NCBI GenBank assembly: GCA_017614095.1
Contig: JAGACN010000184.1
Span: forward strand, 1-5,881
Length of the DNA: 5,881 nt
Reading direction: 5' to 3'
DNA from: Clostridia bacterium
GTDB taxonomy: Bacteria > Bacillota_A > Clostridia > Oscillospirales > CAG-382
Under the pieces are notes generated by a model that was given only the letters and a program-made list of their open reading frames with translations, was not told the origin of the DNA and made no database searches. Both the position numbers and the translations under genes were made by a program. Every line of letters starts with the position of its first letter. Position 1 is the stretch's first letter. Positions 1-5,881 of the stretch are shown piece by piece.

Positions 1-1067
1 ACGACCTGAAGCACATGTCCAACGACTACATCGACCTGAACCAGCCCTACTGGGACGGCTCTCTGACGCGCGACCTGTCCATCCAGGACCACATCTACTA
101 CGCGACCGGCGACATCGTCGTCACGGACGACGACGCGACCTGGGCCATCTTCTTCAACAAGGACATCATGAAGAACGCCAATATCATGGCGGACTACGAC
201 TACGACACCATCTACGACCTGGTCAAGGATCAGCAGTGGACGCTCGACGTCCTGCACGAGATGGCGAAAAAAGGCACCATCCAGGTTAGCGACGGCGGAC
301 TGGTCTTCGGCGCCGACTCGCAGGACACGTGGGGACTTCTCGCCCAGTGCTACGACTCCTACGCGTTCACGGCCGGGTGCGGTGAAAGCTTCATCCGCGC
401 GGACGGGGACGATCTGCACATCTGTCTGGGCGACGAGACCAACCTGAACGCCTTCTCCAAAGTGTTCGACATGATGTGGGACTCCAGCTGCGTCGGCGTC
501 GCCGAGATCGCCGGTAAAGCCGCGGGCCTGTCCGAGTACTACAACACCGAACTGCAGGTCTTCGCCAACGGCAGGGCGCTCTTCATGCCCTACCGCATCG
601 GCGCCGTCCAGGAGGCGGTCATGCGCGAAGCGGACATCCATTACGGCCTGCTGCCCATGCCCAAGAAGGATCTGCTGCAGGACGACTACGCGTCCACCGA
701 AACGGTCTACTGGTGCACGGCCATCGCCATCCCGCTCACGAACGTCGAAAAGCTGGAAGCCACCTGCTACGCGCTGGAGCTGCTCGCCTACTACGGCAAG
801 GAGCTGGTCACGCCGGAATACTACGACCGCACGCTGAAGAACAAACGGTTCGAAGACCAGGAATCGGTCGACATGCTGGACATGATCTTCCGCAAGCGCA
901 CCTACGACATCGGCGCGGTCTACAACTTCGGGAACATCCTGTATTTCTACACCAGCATCCTGATGACCGGTACGAACACGCAGGTCTCGTATTTCGAGGC
1001 CAACCGCAGCACTTACCAGGCGGCCATCGACGACTTCCTGGAGATCGTCCAGAGCGACGTCGCCTGA
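1..1067 (+). CDS. ABC transporter extracellular solute-binding protein, family 1 (5' partial)
   Basis: Predicted receptor of an ABC importer, which captures a solute (in this family usually a sugar or oligosaccharide) outside the membrane and hands it to the permease. The reading frame is open to the left edge (first full codon at base 3), so the signal peptide and N-terminal lobe are missing; 354 residues remain, and full-length relatives are usually about 430-550 residues. The ATG at base 15 is probably internal, because the residues around it already match mid-protein sequence. Family-like segments, in fragment numbering, are 'NQPYWD' (13-18), a 'YYATGDI' strand (32-38), 'WAIFFNKDI' (47-55), 'FANGRALFMPYR' (187-198) and 'YGLLPMPKKD' (214-223) followed by a Q-x-x-Y turn; these are typical of family-1 binding proteins. 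The C-terminus ends naturally at TGA. No permease or ATPase gene is visible, so the substrate cannot be inferred. The next gene begins 7 bases downstream, suggesting co-transcription. The family call is firm; substrate is unknown. Confidence 0.87.
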   Translation, partial: DLKHMSNDYIDLNQPYWDGSLTRDLSIQDHIYYATGDIVVTDDDATWAIFFNKDIMKNANIMADYDYDTIYDLVKDQQWTLDVLHEMAKKGTIQVSDGGLVFGADSQDTWGLLAQCYDSYAFTAGCGESFIRADGDDLHICLGDETNLNAFSKVFDMMWDSSCVGVAEIAGKAAGLSEYYNTELQVFANGRALFMPYRIGAVQEAVMREADIHYGLLPMPKKDLLQDDYASTETVYWCTAIAIPLTNVEKLEATCYALELLAYYGKELVTPEYYDRTLKNKRFEDQESVDMLDMIFRKRTYDIGAVYNFGNILYFYTSILMTGTNTQVSYFEANRSTYQAAIDDFLEIVQSDVA

Positions 1068-1074
1068 CAAGCCG

Positions 1075-1512
1075 ATGAGACATATATGCAATGTCCTATG
1101 CCTGCTGCTGGCTGTTCTTTTAGCGGTTTCCTGCGCGGTGTTCGCCGTCTCCTGCTCGGATGATGACGACCCCCTGACCGCCGACGCGCTCGAGATCGAA
1201 CACGAAGAGAAGTTCGGGAACGTCTATATAAAACTCACCATCGACGAGTTCAACGCCCTCGGCTTTGCCTACGGCGACAGCGTGACCATCACCTTCTCGA
1301 ACGGATTCGTATTGGAGGGGATCCCCTACTACAACGGCTTCTACGTAAACATCGGCGAACCGCTCCTCGTCGGCTATCCCGGCTATCCGTACATCCGCGC
1401 CGGCTACAACAGCGGCGACGATCTCTACGTCGCGGCCGGCCTCCGGCCGACCGACACCGCGATCGTCACGCTCGACGAAAAAGGCAAGTTCCTTGCCGTG
1501 CGGAAGGACTGA
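1075..1512 (+). CDS. Small lipoprotein with a SAM hydroxide adenosyltransferase C-terminal-like domain
   Basis: A 145-residue predicted lipoprotein of unknown function. Residues 1-27 form a signal peptide: R2 and H3, a hydrophobic core (residues 6-25) and an AVSC lipobox at 24-27, followed by an acidic SDDDD linker; an earlier AVSC at 17-20 is a less likely cleavage site. Residues 47-143 ('FGNVYIKLTIDEF', 'GFAYGDSVTITFSNGF', 'GEPLLVGYPGYPYIRAGYNSGDDLYVAAGL') resemble the small beta-barrel C-terminal domain of SAM hydroxide adenosyltransferases (DUF62 group). From memory, the same module precedes a tyrosine-phosphatase-like domain in larger clostridial surface proteins. Here the catalytic partner is absent: the stop follows the domain directly and a terminator comes 16 bases later. 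Without the SAM-binding N-terminal domain, enzyme activity is unlikely; a binding role is a guess. No Shine-Dalgarno precedes the ATG, and the upstream stop is 7 bases away, so translational coupling is plausible. The signal peptide codons (ata, cta, tta) are more AT-rich than the neighbouring genes. Confidence 0.8.
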   Translation: MRHICNVLCLLLAVLLAVSCAVFAVSCSDDDDPLTADALEIEHEEKFGNVYIKLTIDEFNALGFAYGDSVTITFSNGFVLEGIPYYNGFYVNIGEPLLVGYPGYPYIRAGYNSGDDLYVAAGLRPTDTAIVTLDEKGKFLAVRKD

Positions 1513-1528
1513 AACAAGCATAAGGAAA

Positions 1529-1569
1529 AGCACCCGCTGCTCCAAAATCGGAAGCGGGTGCTCTTTTTT
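1529..1569 (+). terminator. Rho-independent terminator, probably bidirectional
   Basis: A 10-bp perfect stem (AGCACCCGCT at 1529-1538 with AGCGGGTGCT at 1553-1562) closes a 14-base loop and is followed by C and six T at 1564-1569, a classic intrinsic terminator for the + strand unit. Read on the - strand, the same stem is followed by TTTTCCTT, so it can also stop transcripts of the foldase gene, which ends 70 bases away. The arrangement fits two convergent genes sharing one hairpin. Termination is strongly predicted for the + strand and more weakly for the - strand. Confidence 0.92.
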
Positions 1570-1590
1570 CTGTTCGGATCTGTTCATTTT

Positions 1591-1604
1591 AGAACATATG
1601 TTCT
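1591..1604. promoter_or_regulatory. Perfect palindrome AGAACATATGTTCT, LexA/DinR-box-like
   Basis: A 14-base perfect inverted repeat containing GAAC-N4-GTTC, the core of the SOS-box recognised by LexA (DinR) in Bacillota. It lies in the convergent intergenic region, 27 bases beyond the foldase stop and 22 bases past the terminator T-run, where no promoter for a known gene is visible. It may be a real operator for an unseen transcript, a small RNA hairpin in the foldase 3' UTR, or chance. The sequence match is certain; a regulatory role is not. Confidence 0.3.
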
Positions 1605-1631
1605 GTGCTGCTTTTTCGGCTGCGGAAAGGA

Positions 1632-3353
1632 TCAATAGTAATAGGATTCGGCTGTCCGAATGTTGAATTTTGCCAGCGCTTCGTTGTCCACCATCACCTG
1701 ATCGTAGAATCCGGTAATGTAGTTGTAGAACGCTTCGTTGATCAGCGGGCTTGCGACGTCGTCATAGACGGACTGAAGATCCGCGTCGTCCGTCGCGTTC
1801 TTCCGGAAGAGATAGATGCCGCTGCTTGCGATGTTCAGCGTCAGCAGTTCGCCGTCTCCGGCGTTCTTCAGCGCGTCCGCCATGTCCGCGTTCAGACTTT
1901 CCAGTTCGAGGACGGACGGTTCGGAATAGGTATAGTGGGCGTCTTCGGCCGGCGACACGAACACATAGGAGCTGCCGGCCTTCTTCATTTCGGCGAACAG
2001 GGCTTCCGCTTCGTCTTCCAGGATGGCCCGCGAGAGCGCAGCGAGCGCCTCGTCTTCCGAATACTGCTCCTTGTCCAGCGGCAGACGGTGGATCAGATGC
2101 CAGCCGTAATCCGTCTGGACGAGCGCGTAGCCGTCCTCCTCCAGTTCGAACGCGGCATCCTCGAACGGTTTCACCATCACGCCGCGGGAGAAGGTATAGG
2201 TCGTGCCGGAGTCCTTGGTCTCGGACGTATGCTCGGCAAAGGTCGTCGTGTTCGCCAGGATGCCTTCGTAGACTTCTTTCGCTTTCGCCTCGTCGTCGTA
2301 CAGGATGTGCTCGACGGTGACGAAGTCCGTCAAGAAGAACGCTTCCGCCTCTTCGGACCGGATGGCTTCGCGCACGGTCTGCTCCATGCCTTCCAGATCC
2401 GCCTCCCCGACGCCGGATTTCCGGACGAGATAGACGCCGTCCTCTTCCTCGACAAGATGCCATGCGCCGTCCGCGGCGATCCCTTCGTACATCGCCTGTT
2501 CCGCTTCGGACGCGGAGACGCAGGCGGGCGTGATGTGGGACTGGCTGTCCGCGTACAGTTCGGAGGGCTCCGTACCGGCATCCAGTTTGGCAAGCGCCGC
2601 TTCCGCTTCGGCTTTTTCGTCATAGGAGAGATATTCCACCTTGACGAACGTATTCAAGAAGGCCGAATGGACCGTCTCGTCCGAGATGGAGGCCGTCAGG
2701 TCCAGCACGTTCTGGACGCGGTTTCCGCTCTCGTCGTAGGTATAGTACGGGAACAGATAGGCTTCCGCCTTGACGTAGGAGTCGTCGAACGCTTTCCGGA
2801 TGTCCTCTTCGGGGATGCGCGCGGCTCCGTTCTCGCCGTAGCGGTAATCCTTGAGCAGCGACAGCAGGGCGTTGTACAGCTCGTACCGTTCCAGCTGATT
2901 GAGCGAGAAGCCCTTCTTTGCCAGTTCGATCTGCAATGCGTCTTCCCCGCCGGCGTCCTCTTTCAGCTGATCCAGCGCGTCCTTGATGGATGCCAGGACC
3001 TCCTCGTCCTGCACCTTCAGCCCGTTTTCCTCGGCCAGCTGTTCGGTGATCAGGATCATCATGCAGGATTCGTCGACCGTCTTGGTCATCTGCTGCGCGA
3101 AGGTCGTACCGTCTTCGGCCGCATTGTCCCACAGGCTGTCCAGCGTGACGCTGGTGCCGTAATAGGCGGCCATCTGGGCGTAGTAGTATTCGTAATAGCC
3201 TTTGATGAAGGCCATCACGTAGGCATAGTCCTGCTCCGTGATGGTCTTGTCCTTGTACCGCATCACCGCCCTGGAGCCCGAACAGGACGCCAGGAACGCG
3301 CACGCGGCCAGCAGAACAAAAGCCAGCAGCAGAGCCGTTATTTTTTTCAACAT
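1632..3353 (-). CDS. PrsA/SurA-like peptidylprolyl isomerase lipoprotein (parvulin foldase)
   Basis: Predicted membrane-anchored foldase that assists folding of exported proteins on the outer face and catalyses cis-trans isomerisation of prolyl bonds. The 573-residue protein starts at the ATG preceded by AAGGAGG with an 8-base gap; an upstream in-frame ATG at 3434 would lie inside the promoter region and is rejected. Residues 1-24 are a lipoprotein signal (MLKK, hydrophobic core, lipobox LASC at 21-24). Residues 30-190 resemble the SurA/PrsA N-terminal chaperone domain ('ITEQDYAYVM' at 38-47, helical 'LITEQLAEENGLKV'). Residues 344-425 are the best rotamase (PPIC) domain, with the two family histidines in VEHIL (H349) and YGWHLI (H419) and the FEDAAFEL segment (397-404). 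The usual GGDLG loop is replaced by 'FSRGVMVKPF'. Flanking segments (about 238-345 and 474-550) look like degenerate copies. At 573 residues it is about twice the usual PrsA length (near 290). It follows mfd on the same strand, a common clostridial pairing. The fold call is firm; activity is inferred. Confidence 0.9.
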   Translation of the reverse strand: MLKKITALLLAFVLLAACAFLASCSGSRAVMRYKDKTITEQDYAYVMAFIKGYYEYYYAQMAAYYGTSVTLDSLWDNAAEDGTTFAQQMTKTVDESCMMILITEQLAEENGLKVQDEEVLASIKDALDQLKEDAGGEDALQIELAKKGFSLNQLERYELYNALLSLLKDYRYGENGAARIPEEDIRKAFDDSYVKAEAYLFPYYTYDESGNRVQNVLDLTASISDETVHSAFLNTFVKVEYLSYDEKAEAEAALAKLDAGTEPSELYADSQSHITPACVSASEAEQAMYEGIAADGAWHLVEEEDGVYLVRKSGVGEADLEGMEQTVREAIRSEEAEAFFLTDFVTVEHILYDDEAKAKEVYEGILANTTTFAEHTSETKDSGTTYTFSRGVMVKPFEDAAFELEEDGYALVQTDYGWHLIHRLPLDKEQYSEDEALAALSRAILEDEAEALFAEMKKAGSSYVFVSPAEDAHYTYSEPSVLELESLNADMADALKNAGDGELLTLNIASSGIYLFRKNATDDADLQSVYDDVASPLINEAFYNYITGFYDQVMVDNEALAKFNIRTAESYYY

Positions 3354-3361
3354 GAGTCTGT

Positions 3362-3368
3362 CCTCCTT
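3362..3368 (-). promoter_or_regulatory. Ribosome binding site of the foldase gene
   Basis: AAGGAGG on the - strand with an 8-base gap to the ATG at 3353-3351. It matches the anti-Shine-Dalgarno strongly and decides the start, since the longer in-frame reading from 3434 would need translation to begin inside the promoter. The site lies 2 bases downstream of a predicted leader helix. Confidence 0.93.
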
Positions 3369-3370
3369 CG

Positions 3371-3425
3371 CGGAAAGCCGGCCGGACGCGTCCCCGGAGC
3401 GGGGCCGCCGCCTGTCCGTTTTCCG
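3371..3425 (-). promoter_or_regulatory. GC-rich structured 5' leader of the foldase gene
   Basis: The untranslated leader of the foldase mRNA can form three nested helices by direct base pairing: CGGAAA (3420-3425) with TTTCCG (3371-3376), CGGAC (3414-3418) with GTCCG (3383-3387), and CCCCG (3400-3404) with CGGGG (3392-3396) closing a 3-base loop. The bases are given in mRNA sense. The structure begins about six bases after the likely transcription start and ends two bases before the Shine-Dalgarno, so it could affect translation or mRNA stability. No known riboswitch class is recognised, and in GC-rich DNA such pairing may occur without function. Confidence 0.4.
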
Positions 3426-3437
3426 TACTAACATATC

Positions 3438-3465
3438 ATTATACCTTGAAACGGGCCGATTGCAA
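3438..3465 (-). promoter_or_regulatory. Sigma-A-type promoter of the foldase gene
   Basis: On the - strand, a perfect -10 box TATAAT (3443-3438) lies 16 bases downstream of TTGCAA (3465-3460), which matches the -35 consensus TTGACA at 4 of 6 positions. Transcription would start near 3431, giving a leader of about 78 bases before the ATG. The promoter sits only 8 bases past the mfd stop codon (TAA at 3476-3474), and there is no hairpin terminator between the genes, so readthrough from mfd could add to foldase expression. This AT-rich patch stands out from its GC-rich surroundings. Confidence 0.75.
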
Positions 3466-3473
3466 TAAAAATA

Positions 3474-5881
3474 TTATGAGGAAAATGAAAACTTTTTACA
3501 AACAGAAAGGAAAGTGCGCACGTCCCGCAGCAGTTCCCCGCTCTTCCGGCTGGCGATGCGCAGCGCGATGTGCGACCGGCCGCCGGGCGACGCCATGATC
3601 CTTCCGCGGAACGCCGGGTCGGACAGCAGTCCGGACGACAGGAATTGGTCCACGGACGGATGGAAGAAGCAGACGGTGGATTCCTTCTGCTCGATGGAGG
3701 TGAATCCGAGATCCATCGCGGCGTGCCGGATGACGGAGATGAGAAGCAGGTCGGACACGGGAAGCGGGAGCGGCCCGAAGCGGTCCTGCAGCTCCTTTTC
3801 CGCGTCTTTCGCATCCTCGTCGGTCTGCAGGTCGCCGATCCGCTTGTACAGTTCCATCCTTACCTTCTGGGAAGGCACGTACGAATCCGGGACGTATGCG
3901 TCCGTCTGCAGGTCGACGATGCAGTTGCGCTCCGCCGTCGGCTCCAGTCCCTTCTCGAGGTTGACGGCGTCCTCCAGGATCCGGACGTACAGATCGTAGC
4001 CGATGGCCTCCAGCTGGCCGCTCTGCTCGGCACCGAGGATGTTCCCGGCGCCCCGCAGCTGCAGATCCCGCATGGCGATCTTGAAGCCGGACCCGAATTC
4101 GGTGTATTCCTGAATGGCCTGCAGCCGCTTTTCGGCCACTTCGGACAGGATGGTATCCTTCCGGTAGGTCAGATAGGCGTAGGCCTTCCGGGAGGAGCGG
4201 CCGACGCGTCCGCGGATCTGGTGCAGCTGGGACAAACCCATCCGGTTGGCGTCTTCGATGATGAGCGTATTCGCGTTCGGCAGGTTGACGCCCGTCTCGA
4301 TGATGGTCGTGCAGACCAGCATGTCGATCTCGCCGTCCATCATCTTCTTCCAGACGACGGACAGGTCGTCCTTGTCCATCTGCCCGTGCGCGACGGCGAT
4401 CGAACGGTCCGGGAACTTCTCCTTCAGCTTGGCGGCCTTGGAGTAGATGGATTCCGTAAAGTTGTAGAGGTAGAACACCTGGCCGCCCCGGCGGAATTCG
4501 CGTTTGATCGCCTCCTCCAGCGCGGTCTCGTCGTATTCCATGACGAAAGTCTGGACCGGCACGCGGTCGACCGGCGCCTCCTCTAATATGGACATGTCCC
4601 GGATGCCGGACAGCGCCATGTTCAGCGTGCGCGGGATGGGCGTCGCGGACAGGGTCAGGACGTCGACCGACCGGGAAAGCTCCTTGAGCGTTTCCTTGTG
4701 CTTCACGCCGAAGCGCTGCTCCTCGTCCACGATGAGCAGTCCGAGGTCCTTGAACCGGATGTCCTTCTGCAGCAGCCGGTGGGTGCCGATGACGATGTTC
4801 AGTTTTCCGGCCGCCAGCTGCTCCACATAGCGCAGCTGCTGCGCGCGCGGCACGAACCGGGAGAGCATCCCGATCTCCACGGGATACCCGCGGAAGCGCG
4901 CGGTGACGGTCTGGAAATGCTGCAGAGACAGGATGGTGGTGGGCGCCAGGATGGCGACCTGTTTGCCGGCGAAAACGGCTTTGAAGGCGGCGCGCAGGGC
5001 AACTTCCGTCTTGCCGAACCCGACGTCGCCGCACAGCAGCCGGTCCATCGGATAGGGCCGCTCCATATCCGCCTTGATCTCCTTGGAGGCCTGTTCCTGG
5101 CCTTCCGTCTCCTCGTATTCGAATTCGCTCTCGAAAACGGTCTGGAAAGCGTCGTCCGGCGGGAAGGCGAAGCCGGGCCGGTTCAGCCGCTCGGCGTACA
5201 GCCGGATGAGATCCTTCGCGATGGCCGAAGCGGACGTTTTCGCGCGGACCTTTGCCTTCTTCCATTCCGAGCCGCCCAGTTTGTTCAGTTTCGCGCCGTC
5301 CGACCCGACATACCGGCTGACGAGATCCATCTGGTCGCAGGGCACGTACAGAATGCCGCCGTCCGCGTAGACGAGCTTGATATAGTCCCGCGTGACTCCG
5401 GCCGCCGTCATCGTCTGGATGCCGACGAACCGGCCGATGCCGTGGTTGACGTGCACGACCAGTTCCCCTTCCGTCAGGTCGGTGTAGGAACGGATCTTCT
5501 CCATCTTCGTCAGTTCGCCTTTGCGCTTTCCCCTGCCGCTGCCGCGCGCCGGATACTCGTAGGCGTCCGCGTCTTCGGTCAGAAGCGTCAGACGGGCGGA
5601 AGGCAGCGCGAACCCGCCCCGCAGAGCGTCCGTCACGGCGGGCAGGAGGTGCACATATCCGGGCCGTAAAGACTGCGGCTTCAGGATGAACCGGCCTTTC
5701 AGGTCCGGACGGTCGGCGAGCTTCTTTTCCGCCTCCTCGGCGAAATGTTCCGCGGCGTAGTCGCCGGCGGTAAGGAATACGACCGTTTCAGACGGGGACT
5801 CCTCCAGACGGGAAGCCAGTTCCTGACCGATCGTTACCGTCCGTTCGGACAGCGGATCCAGCGGGAGGGCGGAGACCGTAC
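3474..5881 (-). CDS. mfd: Transcription-repair coupling factor Mfd (5' partial)
   Basis: ATP-dependent DNA translocase that pushes off RNA polymerase stalled at lesions and recruits the UvrAB excision machinery. The frame is open to the right edge; 801 residues are present of a usual 1,100-1,200, so the N-terminal UvrB-homology/UvrA-binding region is outside. In fragment numbering: the RNA-polymerase-interacting (CarD-like) domain begins near 135 ('TEGELVVHVNHGIGRF'); Walker A GDVGFGKT 284-291; motif Ia 'LAPTTI'; DEEQ box 385-388; SATPIPRTLNMALSG from 411; 'TTIIETGVNLPNANTLIIED' (motif V) from 524; 'QIRGRVGRSSRKAYAYLTY' (motif VI) from 554; the TRG translocation motif around 'LRGAGNILG' (608-616); and the C-terminal regulatory domain D7 from about 660 to 801. 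All helicase motifs look intact. The GTG at 5654 is only an internal codon, since upstream codons remain open and continue the protein. The foldase gene follows on the same strand after about 120 bases. Confidence 0.97.
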   Translation of the reverse strand, partial: TVSALPLDPLSERTVTIGQELASRLEESPSETVVFLTAGDYAAEHFAEEAEKKLADRPDLKGRFILKPQSLRPGYVHLLPAVTDALRGGFALPSARLTLLTEDADAYEYPARGSGRGKRKGELTKMEKIRSYTDLTEGELVVHVNHGIGRFVGIQTMTAAGVTRDYIKLVYADGGILYVPCDQMDLVSRYVGSDGAKLNKLGGSEWKKAKVRAKTSASAIAKDLIRLYAERLNRPGFAFPPDDAFQTVFESEFEYEETEGQEQASKEIKADMERPYPMDRLLCGDVGFGKTEVALRAAFKAVFAGKQVAILAPTTILSLQHFQTVTARFRGYPVEIGMLSRFVPRAQQLRYVEQLAAGKLNIVIGTHRLLQKDIRFKDLGLLIVDEEQRFGVKHKETLKELSRSVDVLTLSATPIPRTLNMALSGIRDMSILEEAPVDRVPVQTFVMEYDETALEEAIKREFRRGGQVFYLYNFTESIYSKAAKLKEKFPDRSIAVAHGQMDKDDLSVVWKKMMDGEIDMLVCTTIIETGVNLPNANTLIIEDANRMGLSQLHQIRGRVGRSSRKAYAYLTYRKDTILSEVAEKRLQAIQEYTEFGSGFKIAMRDLQLRGAGNILGAEQSGQLEAIGYDLYVRILEDAVNLEKGLEPTAERNCIVDLQTDAYVPDSYVPSQKVRMELYKRIGDLQTDEDAKDAEKELQDRFGPLPLPVSDLLLISVIRHAAMDLGFTSIEQKESTVCFFHPSVDQFLSSGLLSDPAFRGRIMASPGGRSHIALRIASRKSGELLRDVRTFLSVCKKFSFSS

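Noticed and set aside
1369..1387. Short direct repeat encoding GYPGYP in the lipoprotein
   Set aside because: Two 8-9 base copies explained by the domain's own conserved PGYPYI segment; no sign of a tandem repeat array.
1120..1635. 171-codon - strand frame across the lipoprotein gene and terminator
   Set aside because: It runs through the shared terminator and the reverse of a well-supported lipoprotein gene, and its acidic, valine-rich composition is typical of a shadow.
1605..3431. 608-codon open frame on the + strand, opposite the foldase gene
   Set aside because: It is the mirror of the foldase coding region, rich in Val, Phe, Arg and Gln with no recognisable domain, signal or ribosome binding site. 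High third-position GC keeps antisense frames free of stops. The - strand protein has clear family motifs.
3354..3434. 27-residue N-terminal extension of the foldase from the ATG at 3434
   Set aside because: It would start about at the predicted transcription start, is Arg-rich and would bury the lipoprotein signal. The ATG at 3353 has an ideal Shine-Dalgarno and begins a normal signal peptide.
4010..4035. Q in place of the common H in the mfd segment GAEQSGQLEA
   Set aside because: This position varies among known Mfd proteins (E. coli has Ser, from memory), and the surrounding TRG motif is intact, so no loss of function is implied.
3496..5265. 589-codon frame on the - strand overlapping mfd in another frame
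   Set aside because: Arg/Gly/Ala/Pro-rich shadow frame with no domain; the mfd frame has all helicase motifs over the same bases.
3570..5669. Long + strand frames (3570-4586 and 4698-5669) opposite mfd
   Set aside because: Antisense shadows of mfd with repetitive Val/Asp/Gln/Leu composition and no family match.

Overview
The window looks like chromosomal DNA from a GC-rich (around 60 % by eye) low-complexity-free Bacillota genome, most likely an anaerobic Clostridia-type gut bacterium. Three things suggest this: a family-1 solute-binding protein of a type common in that group, lipoproteins with short lipobox signal peptides, and the gene order mfd followed by a PrsA/SurA-like foldase, which is typical of Clostridia. 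The species cannot be named from the sequence.

Layout. Bases 1-1512 (+ strand) hold two tightly spaced genes: the C-terminal 354 residues of an ABC-transporter substrate-binding protein whose start lies left of the window, and, 7 bases later, a 145-residue lipoprotein with one small domain like the C-terminal barrel of SAM hydroxide adenosyltransferases. A strong hairpin terminator at 1529-1569 ends this unit and probably also stops transcription coming from the other side. The convergent intergenic region (1513-1631) also carries a perfect 14-base palindrome matching the Gram-positive LexA/DinR core.

Bases 1632-5881 (- strand) hold the C-terminal 801 residues of Mfd, the transcription-repair coupling factor (start beyond the right edge), then a 573-residue lipoprotein foldase of the parvulin/PrsA class. 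The foldase gene has its own recognisable sigma-A type promoter just past the mfd stop codon, a GC-rich leader that can fold into nested helices, and a very good Shine-Dalgarno sequence.

How the genes work together. Mfd is a cytoplasmic DNA-repair translocase. The foldase is predicted to sit on the outer face of the membrane and help exported proteins fold. The other two genes encode a membrane-anchored or extracellular solute receptor and a small surface lipoprotein of unknown role. Apart from the conserved mfd-foldase adjacency, the two strands look functionally unrelated. I see no CRISPR array, tRNA, rRNA, insertion sequence or phage gene, and no clear new multi-gene system. The most interesting points are the stand-alone SAM-HAT-C-like lipoprotein, the internally repeated foldase, its structured leader and the LexA-like palindrome.
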